In this document: piece by piece, positions 36,140 through 45,104 of the stretch
Numbering within the stretch: the stretch's first letter is position 1
Layout: each line of letters opens with the position of its first letter
From: Polaribacter batillariae
Lineage (GTDB): Bacteria; Bacteroidota; Bacteroidia; Flavobacteriales; Flavobacteriaceae
NCBI RefSeq assembly: GCF_017498485.1
Contig: NZ_CP071795.1
Location: 2,108,001 to 2,172,000, forward strand
Reading direction: 5' to 3'
Length of the DNA stretch: 64,000 nt
The notes under the pieces: model-generated
Databases searched by the model: none
Told to the model about the DNA's origin: nothing
The model's input: only the letters and a program-made list of their open reading frames with translations
Made by a program: the position numbers and the translations under genes

Positions 36140-37350
36140 TTATGATGTCATTTTAAGCGAAACGCAGTGTAGTCGAAAAAACTCTTATTATTTATGAAAC
36201 AAATTGAATATCATTTTTTAATTGAATATAATTGGAGATTTCTCCATAAAGTCGAAATGACATTCTTTTGTCATTCCGAGTGAAGCGATAGCAAAACCGA
36301 CGAATCTTTGCATTGAGAGATTTCTCCACAAGGTCGAAATGACAAACATATGTCATTTTGAGCGAAACGCAGTGTAGTCGAAAAATCTCTTATTACTTAT
36401 GAAACAAATTTAATATCATTTTTTTAATTGAATATAATTGGAGATTTCTCCATAAAGTCGAAATGACATTCTTTTGTCATTCCGAGTGAAGCGATAGCAA
36501 AACCGACGAATCTTTGCATTGAGAGATTTCTCCACAAGGTCGAAATGACAAACATATGTCATTTTGAGCGAAACGCAGTGTAGTCGAAAAATCTCTTATT
36601 ATTTATGAAACAAATTGAATATCATTTTTTAATTGAATATAATTGGAGATTTCTCCATAAAGTCGAAATGACATTCTTTTGTCATTCCGAGTGAAGCGAT
36701 AGCAAAACCGACGAATCTTTGCATTGAGAGATTTCTCCACAAGGTCGAAATGACAAACATATGTCATTTTGAGCGAAACGCAGTGTAGTCGAAAAATCTC
36801 TTATTACTTATGAAACAAATTTAATATCATTTTTTTAATTGAATATAATTGGAGATTTCTCCATAAAGTCGAAATGACATTCTTTTGTCATTCCGAGTGA
36901 AGCGATAGCAAAACCGACGAATCTTTGCATTGAGAGATTTCTCCACAAGGTCGAAATGACAAACATATGTCATTTTGAGCGAAACGCAGTGTAGTCGAAA
37001 AATCTCTTATTACTTATGAAACAAATTTAATATCATTTTTTTAATTGAATATAATTAGAGATTTCTCCATAAAGTCGAAATGACATTCTTTTGTCATTTT
37101 GAGCAAAACGCAGTGTAGTCGAAAAAACTCTTATTATTTATGAAACAAATTTAATATCATTTTTTTAATTGAATGTAATTAGAGATTTCTCCACAAGGTC
37201 GAAATGACAAACATATGTCATTTTGAGCGAAACGCAGTGTAGTCGAAAAATCTCTTATTATTTATAAAACAAATTTAATATTATTTTTTAATTGAATATA
37301 ATTAGAGATTTCTCCATAAGGTCGAAATGACAAAGAATTAAAAAAAGTCG
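36140..37350. repeat. Tandem array of about 206-bp units built from the dispersed repeat
   Basis: CGAATCTTTGCATTGAGAGA starts near 36301, 36507, 36712 and 36918 (spacing 205-206 bp), giving four nearly identical units plus degenerate ones to 37350. Each unit holds AGATTTCTCCATAAAGTCGA, GTCATTCCGAGTGAAGCGAT, AGATTTCTCCACAAGGTCGA and GTCATTTTGAGCGAAACGCA, so every unit can fold into large hairpins. No gene fits in this 1.2-kb gap. Confidence 0.92.
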
Positions 37351-37365
37351 AAATGACAGATTAAT

Positions 37366-39627
37366 CTACTCTTCAATTAAATAAAAATCTAAATGTTTGC
37401 GTTCTAAATCGGTTTTCTTTACTTGCACTTTTACATTGTCTCCTAACTGATAGCTGTTTTTTGTAGATTGTCCAATAATGGCATATTGTTTTTCATCAAA
37501 AATATAATAATCGCTTTTAATATCTCTAATACGAACCATACCTTCGCATTTATTAGCAGAAATTTCTACGTAAATTCCCCATTCTGTAACACCTGTAATT
37601 ACACCATCAAACACTTCATCTTTATGATCTTGCATGTATTTTACTTGCATGTATTTTATGGAAGAACGTTCTGCTTTAGAAGCTAATTCTTCTCTTTTTG
37701 AAGAATGTTTACATTTTTCTTCATAAGGTAGCGCTTTTGGCGAGGTTCCTCCATCTAAATAATGTTGCAATAATCGATGTGTCATTACATCTGGATAACG
37801 TCTAATTGGTGAGGTAAAATGACTATAGTAGTCGAAAGCCAAGCCATAATGCCCAATATTTTGAGTTGTGTAAACTGCTTTAGACATGCTTCGAATGGCA
37901 AGTGTTTCAATCATGTTCGATTCTGCTTTACCATATACATCATTTAAAAGTTTATTTAAAGAATCTGAAGTAGATTGTTTGGTTTCTGTATTAATTTTAT
38001 AGCCAAATTTACTAATAATATTTTCTAAAGAAGCCAATTTCTCGATATCTGGTTCGTCATGAACCCTATAAATAAAGGTTTTGTTAGAAGGTCTTCCTTT
38101 ATGTCTTCCAATAAATTCAGCCACTTTTCTATTGGCTAGTAACATAAATTCTTCAATTAATTTATTGGCATCTTTAGAGGTTTTAAAGAAAACACCTATT
38201 GGGTTTGCATCTTCATCTAAATTAAACTTTACTTCTACTCTATCAAAAGAAATGGCACCTTGTTTCATTCTTTTTTTACGCAAAATTTTTGCCAATTTAT
38301 CTAATTGTAAAGTGGCTTCTACAATTGCTGGAGTAACTTCGTAAGAAGAACCTGTAATAGAAACATCAACAGGAATTGTACATTTTAAATGATGAGATTT
38401 CTCGACTTCGCTCGAAATCACAGTATTATTTTCGTTCGAAATCACACTATTATTTTCAATTAAATATTGTGCTTCTTCGTATGCAAAACGTTGGTCGGAA
38501 TAGGTTACTGTTCTACCAAACCATTCGTTTACAATTTGTGCTTTTTGGTTGATTTCAAAAACGGCCGAAAATGTTAATTTTTCTTCATTGGGTCTTAAAG
38601 AACAAACGCCATTACTTAACATTTCTGGCAACATTGGCACTACTCTATCTACTAAATAAACAGAGGTTGCTCTTTCGTAAGCCTCGTTATCTAAAAGTGT
38701 GTTTGGTTGTAAATAATGCGAAACATCTGCAATGTGAATACCTACTTCGAAGTTTCCGTTTTCTAATTTTTTAAAAGACAATGCATCGTCAAAATCTTTT
38801 GCATCTTTAGGATCTATGGTAAAGGTTAAATCTTTACGCATATCTCTACGTTTACCAATTTCTTCTTTGGTAATTTCTAACGGAAGTAATTTTGCCTCTT
38901 TTTCTATTTCTGGCGGAAACTCGTAAGGCAAATCGTATTCTAATAAAATAGAATGCATTTCTGTATCGTGGTCTCCTGGTTTTCCTAGAACTGTGGTAAT
39001 TTTTCCAAACGGATTTTTAGAGTTTTCTGGCCAATCTTGAATTTTAGCTTGTACTTTGTCTCCATGTTCTGCACCATTCATTTTATTTTCAGAAATAAAA
39101 ATATCTGCATACATTTTAGAGTTGTCGCAAATTACAAATCCAAAATTTTTATTTTTCTGTAAAACACCTACAAACTCAGTTTTTGCGCGTTCTATAATTT
39201 CTACAACATCGGCTTCTAGTTTGTTACTACGCTTTCGTTTGTACACATAAGCTCTTACAACATCGCCATGCAAACCCTTACCAAGGTTAATGTTTGGAAC
39301 AAAAATATCGTGTTCGTAATCGTCTGTAATAAAATATCCATTTCCGTTAGAAGTAATATCTAAAGTTCCAATAGAGTATTTTCTATCTTCGTTAATTTGA
39401 AACTTTCCTCTATCTACTTCTTTAATTTTTTTGGAAGCTGTTAATTCTGCTAGTTTTTTAATAATCTGATTTTTACCATCGGTATCTTCAATTTTTAATT
39501 TTGAAGCTATTTGTTTATAATTGAAGAACTTACTACTGTCTTCATTTAAAATTTTAAATATATTTTTCGTTAAATCTTTTACAACTTTTCCTTTCTTTTT
39601 ATATATTTTTTTCTTCTTTCTTGTCAT
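37366..39627 (-). CDS. rnr: Ribonuclease R (VacB/RNB family exoribonuclease)
   Basis: The 753-residue product degrades structured RNA 3' to 5'. It has N-terminal winged-helix and cold-shock-like domains (YSIGTLDITSNGNGYFITDDY), the RNB catalytic core (RKDLTFTIDPKDAKDFDDALSF with the metal-binding Asp cluster, IHIADVSHYLQ, HFTSPIRRYPDVMTHRLL) and a C-terminal S1 domain (DGVITGVTEWGIYVEISANKCEGMV). Between the RNB motifs a block of about 24 residues (SNENNTVISSEVEKS) near 389-412 is encoded by a copy of the genomic repeat. It adds to an otherwise normal protein. Confidence 0.95.
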   Translation of the reverse strand: MTRKKKKIYKKKGKVVKDLTKNIFKILNEDSSKFFNYKQIASKLKIEDTDGKNQIIKKLAELTASKKIKEVDRGKFQINEDRKYSIGTLDITSNGNGYFITDDYEHDIFVPNINLGKGLHGDVVRAYVYKRKRSNKLEADVVEIIERAKTEFVGVLQKNKNFGFVICDNSKMYADIFISENKMNGAEHGDKVQAKIQDWPENSKNPFGKITTVLGKPGDHDTEMHSILLEYDLPYEFPPEIEKEAKLLPLEITKEEIGKRRDMRKDLTFTIDPKDAKDFDDALSFKKLENGNFEVGIHIADVSHYLQPNTLLDNEAYERATSVYLVDRVVPMLPEMLSNGVCSLRPNEEKLTFSAVFEINQKAQIVNEWFGRTVTYSDQRFAYEEAQYLIENNSVISNENNTVISSEVEKSHHLKCTIPVDVSITGSSYEVTPAIVEATLQLDKLAKILRKKRMKQGAISFDRVEVKFNLDEDANPIGVFFKTSKDANKLIEEFMLLANRKVAEFIGRHKGRPSNKTFIYRVHDEPDIEKLASLENIISKFGYKINTETKQSTSDSLNKLLNDVYGKAESNMIETLAIRSMSKAVYTTQNIGHYGLAFDYYSHFTSPIRRYPDVMTHRLLQHYLDGGTSPKALPYEEKCKHSSKREELASKAERSSIKYMQVKYMQDHKDEVFDGVITGVTEWGIYVEISANKCEGMVRIRDIKSDYYIFDEKQYAIIGQSTKNSYQLGDNVKVQVKKTDLERKHLDFYLIEE
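38391..38460 (-). repeat. Dispersed repeat translated in frame inside rnr
   Basis: GAGATTTCTCGACTTCGCTC followed by GAAATCACAGTATTATTTTC, with TTCGAAATCACACTATTATT repeated, is a short member of the GTCATTTCGA...GAGAAATC family. The reading frame passes through it as VISSEVEKS. Confidence 0.8.
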
Positions 39628-39843
39628 TTATATTTTTTAATAATTTTTATTTCTATTTAACTTTTGGAAATAGAGTTTATAAATCTTGTTTTTTAGTTCA
39701 ATTAATTCAACTATAAATTTAACACGATACTAAAATAGCATTTATTTCTATTGCATCTTATTAATTAATTGTTACGATTCTATTTTGTACTTTGCTTGTT
39801 TATACTATTTGGGTTTCGAAATAGTTTTATTAATTTATTTTTT

Positions 39844-40779
39844 ATGTCTTATATCGATAAAATCAATAGATTTTCTTGGTTTATAATTGCAAACTCTACT
39901 TCTGGTAATGGCGATTTTTCTAAACAGTGGAAAGAAATTCGACAAAACTTAAACCATAAGAATTTAGACTATTCTTTTGCTTTTACACAATTTTCTAAAC
40001 ACGAGGTTGATTTGGTACAAAACGCAATCAAAAAAGGGTTTAGAAACATTATTTCGGTTGGCGGAGATGGAACACTACACAATGTAGTTAACGGAATAAT
40101 GTTGCAAAGATATGTAAAAACTTCCGAACTAACTATTGGTGTAATTCCTTTAGGAACTGGAAACGATTGGATAAAGACCTATCATATTCCGAATCATATT
40201 GAAAAATCGATAGAAATTATCCAAAGAAAAAAAACAATACTACAAGATATTGGGGTTTTAAAAACTACAAATTGTAAACTTACATATTTTAACAACGTAG
40301 CTGGTTTGGGGTATGATGGTTACATTGTTAACAAACTTAAATCTTTAAAACGTTTTGGTGCTATTGCTTATTTATTAGCCGGAATTTATGGTTTGTTGTT
40401 CTATAAAAAATCGACCTTTAAAATTATTTTTGATGATAAAGTGATTGAAACCAACTGTTTAATGACAATTTTTGGAATTTGTAAATTTTCTGGAGGTGGA
40501 ATGCAGTTTACAAAAAATGTGCATACTACTGATGGCTTGCTAGATATTACCATTGCTAAAAACCTCACTTTTTTCGATTTAATATTTCATCTTCCAAAAT
40601 TGTATTCAGGAAAAATTGTGCAGCATAAAAAAGTAGCAACGTATAAAACAAACCGAATTACGGTAATTCCAAAAAACGCAAAACCTTTTATTCAAGCAGA
40701 TGGAGAATTGGTTGGTACTGGCGAAGTTTCTGTTGAAATTATAGAAAAAGCGGTGAAATTTTGTGTGAACATTTTATAG
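39844..40779 (+). CDS. Diacylglycerol kinase-like lipid kinase (DagK/YegS family)
   Basis: The nucleotide-binding motif GGDGTLHNVVNGI and the downstream GTGNDWIKT motif identify the DAGK catalytic domain; the C-terminal part (ITVIPKNAKPFIQADGELVGTGEVSVEII) is the usual second domain. The enzyme would phosphorylate a lipid (diacylglycerol, sphingosine or similar) with ATP. I choose the ATG at 39844 (MSYIDKINRFSWFIIANSTSGNGDF); a longer frame from TTG at 39769 adds only a hydrophobic stretch atypical of the family. Confidence 0.92.
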   Translation: MSYIDKINRFSWFIIANSTSGNGDFSKQWKEIRQNLNHKNLDYSFAFTQFSKHEVDLVQNAIKKGFRNIISVGGDGTLHNVVNGIMLQRYVKTSELTIGVIPLGTGNDWIKTYHIPNHIEKSIEIIQRKKTILQDIGVLKTTNCKLTYFNNVAGLGYDGYIVNKLKSLKRFGAIAYLLAGIYGLLFYKKSTFKIIFDDKVIETNCLMTIFGICKFSGGGMQFTKNVHTTDGLLDITIAKNLTFFDLIFHLPKLYSGKIVQHKKVATYKTNRITVIPKNAKPFIQADGELVGTGEVSVEIIEKAVKFCVNIL

Positions 40780-41002
40780 TTTTTGTTTTTTATAGTGTAA
40801 ATAAATTCAATATAGATCTATAAAACTTCGAATTTACTATTAAGAGATTCCGCTTTTCAGCAAGATTATTTTAACTCACTAATTTTATACATTACTCCGC
40901 ATTTTTAAAATTAGAGTTTTAATAAGTTAAAAAAATCTTAATTTTTTTGTAACGTTTTTAAAAATTATGCGTCTTTATAATAAAGGGCATATTTCAATTC
41001 AA

Positions 41003-41176
41003 ATGAAAAATTTATATAAAATTATTGCTTTATTCGCTATTATCTTTCTTACAGGGGTTTATGTTACTGTAATAACGGTAAATGCGACTTTAAATAAAGT
41101 AGATGCTCCTCAAAAAACGGTTGAAATTCAAAAAGACACGACTCATCTTTTAAAAGCCGAAAAGAAAACGGTTTAG
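41003..41176 (+). CDS. Small single-pass membrane protein
   Basis: From the ATG at 41003 (MKNLYKIIALFAIIFLTGVY) this encodes 57 residues with one N-terminal helix and a short hydrophilic tail (QKTVEIQKDTTHLLKAEKKTV). An upstream in-frame ATG at 40967 would add 12 polar residues. It may be a signal anchor. No family is recognised, and such small Flavobacteria proteins are usually hypothetical. Confidence 0.5.
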   Translation: MKNLYKIIALFAIIFLTGVYVTVITVNATLNKVDAPQKTVEIQKDTTHLLKAEKKTV

Positions 41177-41213
41177 TAATTTTTATTTTCTTAAAATTTA
41201 CTTTTTTTTACAC

Positions 41214-41684
41214 TTATCAACATTCTATACTATAATACTTTTTCTTTTAGAAAATTTTTAAAAAACTATAATGGTTATAATAGTGTGTGAATAGTTACTA
41301 TAAAATATACGCTTTTAATTTTTATATATGAGTTATTAAAAACTACTGACATTTTATAAGCTATTTAAAACGTTAAAAATCAATCTTAAAATGTACTTAT
41401 TAACAAAAGTTATAAACAGCTATTAACCTATTTTTATGAATAATTAACAACACTTTCTATGTAAATAAATTGTAAATTTTATGTTGATAAACTTTTATGA
41501 AAAATCAATAAAAAAAGTTGTGTATGTAATAAAACCTATTGTATTGTAATAAAAATTAGAATTACCAAAAAAAGTTACGAGTTTCTTATGACAACTTCTT
41601 AACATTTTCTTAAAATGCTAAAATATTAAAAATTAAAGAGTTATTAAAAAAGCTAATTTTTAAGATGTTTATAAGTGTTAATAA
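41214..41684. other. Origin-like cluster of six TTATNAACA nonamers in an AT-rich gap
   Basis: In the 630-bp gap between 41177 and 41807 the nonamer TTATNAACA occurs three times forward (41214, 41397, 41410) and three times in reverse (41482, 41666, 41676). The forward ones sit left, the reverse ones right. It differs by one position from the canonical DnaA box TTATNCACA. The rest is extremely AT-rich, as a duplex-unwinding region would be. There is also one dispersed repeat at 41718-41758 and no gene. Confidence 0.4.
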
Positions 41685-41807
41685 CCATAAAAACTATATT
41701 TTTGTTGATGTAACTACCTGTCATTCCGATTAAAGCGACAGGGAAATAGAGGAATCTATAAAATTGTTTTATAATTCAGTAGGCTTGCATTTATAAAACT
41801 TAACAGA

Positions 41808-42281
41808 ATGAATGAAATATTAAACGGAATTGAAATAAAGAAAACATTTCAATTAATTCCAGTTTGGAAAGGAAAAGAAATTTTAGATACTTATGGAAAA
41901 AAACCAGTTTTGAATTACAATGGAATTCCACTCTTTGCGGAATTATATGCCTTGAGAAAATATAAGGAAAAAGGATTTGAAGGAGTTTGGGCAGATACTT
42001 TTAGAAATAAATTTCGTTCTGAATTGCCCGAAAAAAATGAACCAAAAATAATTTTGCCAGAATTTATAAGTGAAAAATTAAATAAAATAAATGCGAATGG
42101 AAAATTAAGTGGAACTTGGGATTTAATTTTATGGAAACAAAACGAAATCAAATTTGTTGAGCTGAAAAGAAAAGGAAAAGATAAAATAAGGAAAACACAA
42201 ATTGAGTTTTTAGAAAGAGCAATTAAAAATGGAATTTCAGTTGAAAGTTTTGAAATTTATGAATGGAAAGAAAACGAATAA
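41808..42281 (+). CDS. Putative VRR-NUC-like (PD-(D/E)XK) nuclease domain protein
   Basis: The C-terminal half has the order GTWDLILWKQNEIKFVELKRKGKDKIRKTQIEFLERAIKNG. This is an acidic residue (WD), then E-x-K (VELK), then a Gln-containing helix (KTQIEFLE), the pattern of VRR-NUC endonucleases. The N-terminal half (about 1-90) is not recognised and may bind DNA. It is an isolated accessory gene preceded by a dispersed repeat, so it may be acquired. The motif reading is by eye, so a structural match should be tested. Confidence 0.55.
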   Translation: MNEILNGIEIKKTFQLIPVWKGKEILDTYGKKPVLNYNGIPLFAELYALRKYKEKGFEGVWADTFRNKFRSELPEKNEPKIILPEFISEKLNKINANGKLSGTWDLILWKQNEIKFVELKRKGKDKIRKTQIEFLERAIKNGISVESFEIYEWKENE

Positions 42282-42421
42282 AAACGACATGCCAACACCA
42301 TACAAAATTGTTTACTAACTTTAATCCTTAAACACAGCAACTAATCTTGTACAAATACGATCTCTCCATAAAATCGAGATAACAAACAAAAGAAATGACA
42401 AATTAAAAAAATAATTAAATT

Positions 42422-42856
42422 ATGACAATTGCCATTGGTAACGATCACGCAGGAACAGCATACAAGTTCGAAATTATAAAACATTTAGAAGAAAAAGGAT
42501 ATAAAGTATTAAATTTTGGTACAGATTCTGAAAATTCTATGGATTATCCAGATGCCATTCATCCTACAGCAGATGCCGTAGAATCTGGCAAAGCAGCATT
42601 AGGTATTATTTTATGTGGTTCTGGAAATGGTGCACAAATGACAGCCAACAAACACCAAGGAATTAGAGCTGCTTTGTGTTGGAATAAAGAATTGGTAGCC
42701 TTAACAAGACAGCATAATAATGCCAATATTTTAACGATTCCTGCACGTTTTGTGTCTTTACAACAAGCAATTGGTTTTGTAGATGTTTTTCTTTCTACAG
42801 ATTTCGAAGGAGGAAGACACGCAACAAGAGTAAATAAAATTTCTTGTGCTGGGTAA
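42422..42856 (+). CDS. rpiB: Ribose-5-phosphate isomerase B (RpiB/LacAB family)
   Basis: RpiB interconverts ribose 5-phosphate and ribulose 5-phosphate. The 144 residues contain IAIGNDHAGTAYKFEIIKHLEEKGY, FGTDSENSMDYPDAIH, GIILCGSGNGAQMTANKHQGIRAALCW and RQHNNANILTIPARFV, the standard RpiB signature. The Cys in the CGSGNG loop supports RpiB activity. It is unlinked to other pentose-phosphate genes here. Confidence 0.95.
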   Translation: MTIAIGNDHAGTAYKFEIIKHLEEKGYKVLNFGTDSENSMDYPDAIHPTADAVESGKAALGIILCGSGNGAQMTANKHQGIRAALCWNKELVALTRQHNNANILTIPARFVSLQQAIGFVDVFLSTDFEGGRHATRVNKISCAG

Positions 42857-42929
42857 AAATCTTTCAGTTTGTCATTTCGAGTGAATTTTCGAAGTATGAG
42901 AAATTAGTATCGAAAAATTTTTATAAATA

Positions 42930-43370
42930 ATGAACTTTATCACAAAATCATTTTCTGAATTAACAACATATCAATTGTACGAAATTTTACAATTGCGTGC
43001 CGAAGTTTTTGTGGTAGAACAAGATTGTGTATATCAAGACTTAGATGGTAAAGATTTTAAGTCTTTACACGTTTTTGGTATTAAAAATAATAAAATAGTT
43101 GCCTACTCACGTATTTTTAAACCAGGAGATTATTTCGATAATGCTAGTATTGGTAGAGTAGTAGTGGCTGCTAATGAACGTAAATATGGTTTTGGTCACG
43201 ATTTAATGAAAGCTTCTATAAAAGCAATAAAAACACATTTTAATGCTGATAAAATTACCATTTCTGCCCAAGTGTATTTAAAAAAGTTCTACGAATCTCA
43301 TGGATTTGTAAAAATAGGAGAGGAGTATTTAGAAGATGGAATTCCCCATATTAGAATGGATAGAGGTTAA
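42930..43370 (+). CDS. ElaA-type GNAT N-acetyltransferase
   Basis: The 146 residues match the ElaA branch of GNAT acetyltransferases: FSELTTYQLYEILQLRAEVFVVEQDCVYQDLDGKD at the start, then IGRVVVAANERKYGFGHDLMKASIKAI (acetyl-CoA pyrophosphate loop) and ISAQVYLKKFYESHGFVKIGEEYLEDGIPHIRM. The substrate is unknown. Its 3' end overlaps the 3' end of the convergent pseudouridine synthase gene by 42 bases, so no terminator fits between them. Confidence 0.92.
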   Translation: MNFITKSFSELTTYQLYEILQLRAEVFVVEQDCVYQDLDGKDFKSLHVFGIKNNKIVAYSRIFKPGDYFDNASIGRVVVAANERKYGFGHDLMKASIKAIKTHFNADKITISAQVYLKKFYESHGFVKIGEEYLEDGIPHIRMDRG

Positions 43371-43931
43371 ATTTTTTACTTCCTTTACAGCACCAACTTC
43401 TAAATTTCCTAATTCAATTTCACCAATTCTAACACGAATTAGTCGTAAAGTTGGGTAACCCACAGCTGCTGTCATTTTTCGTACTTGTCTAAATTTTCCT
43501 TCTTTAATTGTGATGGAAATCCAACTTGTTGGGCCATGTCTTTCGTCTCTAATTTTTTGACTTCTCAAAGGAAATTTAGGATCACTAATTATGGAAGCTT
43601 TTCCGGGTTTTGTCACATATTTTTTACCATTAAAAGCAATTTCTACGCCCGTTTTTAATTGTTCTATAGCTTCTTGTGTTATTTGTCCATCCACTTGCAC
43701 ATAATATTCTTTTTCGAATTTACTGGATCTAATTTCTGCGGAAACTTTACCATCTGTTGTTAATAACAGCAAACCTTCAGAAGGTACATCTAAACGCCCA
43801 ATTGCCATGGTTCCTTCAGGAAAATCGTACAAATCACCTAACAACTTCTTTTTTCTTTTTGCAGGATTTACGAATTGAGAAATCATTCCCCAAGGTTTAT
43901 GAATGATAAAATGATGATGTTTTTTTATCAA
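43329..43931 (-). CDS. rRNA large-subunit pseudouridine synthase, RluE/RsuA family
   Basis: The motif MAIGRLDVPSEGLLLLTTDGKVSAEIRS contains the catalytic Asp of the RsuA family (GRLD), with FEKEYYVQVDG and RQVRKMTAAVGYPTLRLIRVRIGEIELGNL downstream. It begins IIHKPWGMISQFVNPAKRKK, without the S4 domain, as in RluE-type enzymes that modify 23S rRNA. The 200-residue length fits. It lies two bases after the aldose epimerase gene on the same strand. Confidence 0.93.
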   Translation of the reverse strand: MIKKHHHFIIHKPWGMISQFVNPAKRKKKLLGDLYDFPEGTMAIGRLDVPSEGLLLLTTDGKVSAEIRSSKFEKEYYVQVDGQITQEAIEQLKTGVEIAFNGKKYVTKPGKASIISDPKFPLRSQKIRDERHGPTSWISITIKEGKFRQVRKMTAAVGYPTLRLIRVRIGEIELGNLEVGAVKEVKNLTSIHSNMGNSIF

Positions 43932-43932
43932 T

Positions 43933-44730
43933 TTATAAAACTTTTATACTTACAGAAAATACTTCTTTTCCACTAGAAATACGCATATTTTCTTCAGAAA
44001 ATTTTTGATTGGTGTAAGAAGTATATTGTGTAATTGGTTCTATACATAACATATTATCAACCTCTGTCCACAACATAAAATTGTTAAAGTTTTTTGTGGT
44101 GATTTCAAGATGATTTCTATCCGAATTTTCTAGTATGATTTTATCCGTATTTAAAACAGGAAAAGCATTGTGCCCAACTTCGTAAATTTCTTTTAAAGTT
44201 ATTTTTTTATTGTTGGCAATCAAAGTATCTTTTCCAGTATTCGATAATAAAAAAGCAGGATGATAGCCCAACATAAAAGGCATTCCAGCTTCAGATGTAA
44301 TTATAAAATCGATTTTTAACGTATTATTTTTAAGAGAATAATGTTTTTCAAACGTAAAATCGAAAGGCCAAAATAATTCTTTTTCTGTAGATTTTTTAGG
44401 AAATTTCGAATTCGAAATTTTAGTATTTTTTGTATATTTTTTGATGAATTTAGCGTGAGTTTCATCCGAAGAAATTAAAAAATAATCTAATTCACGTAAC
44501 AAACCATGTTGATCTTGAATGGCATCGCCTTTTTTGGTGTGTACTCTAAAATTATTTTTAGAAATTGGGCCAATTACCGGAAACATTTCATCATCCGATT
44601 TTCGCCAACCTTTGCTTCCTTTTTGATGTATATATTCAGCATCATCAACCTTAAAAGATATTAATTCACCTTTTTCTATTTTTACTATTGATTTTTTATC
44701 ATCAGAAATTAAAGAAATTATGTGTGTCAT
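43933..44730 (-). CDS. Aldose 1-epimerase-family protein
   Basis: The 265 residues form a galactose-mutarotase-like domain, with MPFMLGYHPAFLLS (family GxHPxF) and LCIEPITQYTSYTN (Glu). The sequence resembles the YeaD/GalM-like single-domain epimerases of Flavobacteria that act on hexose or hexose-6-phosphate anomers. Specificity is not readable. It probably shares a transcript with the pseudouridine synthase gene. Confidence 0.88.
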   Translation of the reverse strand: MTHIISLISDDKKSIVKIEKGELISFKVDDAEYIHQKGSKGWRKSDDEMFPVIGPISKNNFRVHTKKGDAIQDQHGLLRELDYFLISSDETHAKFIKKYTKNTKISNSKFPKKSTEKELFWPFDFTFEKHYSLKNNTLKIDFIITSEAGMPFMLGYHPAFLLSNTGKDTLIANNKKITLKEIYEVGHNAFPVLNTDKIILENSDRNHLEITTKNFNNFMLWTEVDNMLCIEPITQYTSYTNQKFSEENMRISSGKEVFSVSIKVL

Positions 44731-44741
44731 TTTATTTTTAT

Positions 44742-45104
44742 CTATTTTAATCTATCAGGATTTTTACCTAATTTTTTTGATTCAGAATTTACTCTTCTTT
44801 CTAACTTTTTAATATCCTCTTCTGCTGGTAAATTTTCTGGTTTTATTCCTCTATCAAGTAATATTTTTCTTACAGAACGATTGTTTGTAATGTGTTCTGC
44901 AGAAATACTTCTTTCGTTTTTTAAATTTTTCTCTTTTGTGTTGAAAACGGTTATTTCTGTTGCAAAATCTTTAGCTTTTATAGTAATAGTTGGTAAATAA
45001 TCTGCTAATGCTCTATTGTTAGAAATTCCTAATTTATTTTTCATTTCTTTTGTAGTCCTCCCAAATAAAGCTTGGTCTCCTTTTATAAGTATTGAATTAT
45101 ACAT
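44742..45104 (-). CDS. DinD C-terminal-domain protein
   Basis: The 120 residues align with the C-terminal domain of DNA-damage-inducible protein D: GDQALFGRTTKEMKNKLGIS, ALADYLPTITIKAKDFATEI, SISAEHITNNRSVRKILLDRGIKPENLPAEEDIKKLERR. In E. coli DinD this domain is fused to the N-terminal domain, but here it is a separate frame that overlaps the upstream gene by eight bases (ATGTATAA). The overlap sits on an A7 run, so a single-base indel could fuse the two. If separate, they are translationally coupled. Confidence 0.75.
   Translation of the reverse strand: MYNSILIKGDQALFGRTTKEMKNKLGISNNRALADYLPTITIKAKDFATEITVFNTKEKNLKNERSISAEHITNNRSVRKILLDRGIKPENLPAEEDIKKLERRVNSESKKLGKNPDRLK

Noticed and set aside
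36140..37350. The same question for the 206-bp array
   Set aside because: Spacing sequence is itself repeated in every unit, so it is a tandem repeat, not CRISPR.
39769..39843. Longer N terminus for the lipid kinase
   Set aside because: The extra 25 residues start at TTG and are a hydrophobic run not seen in the family; the ATG at 39844 begins the conserved domain.
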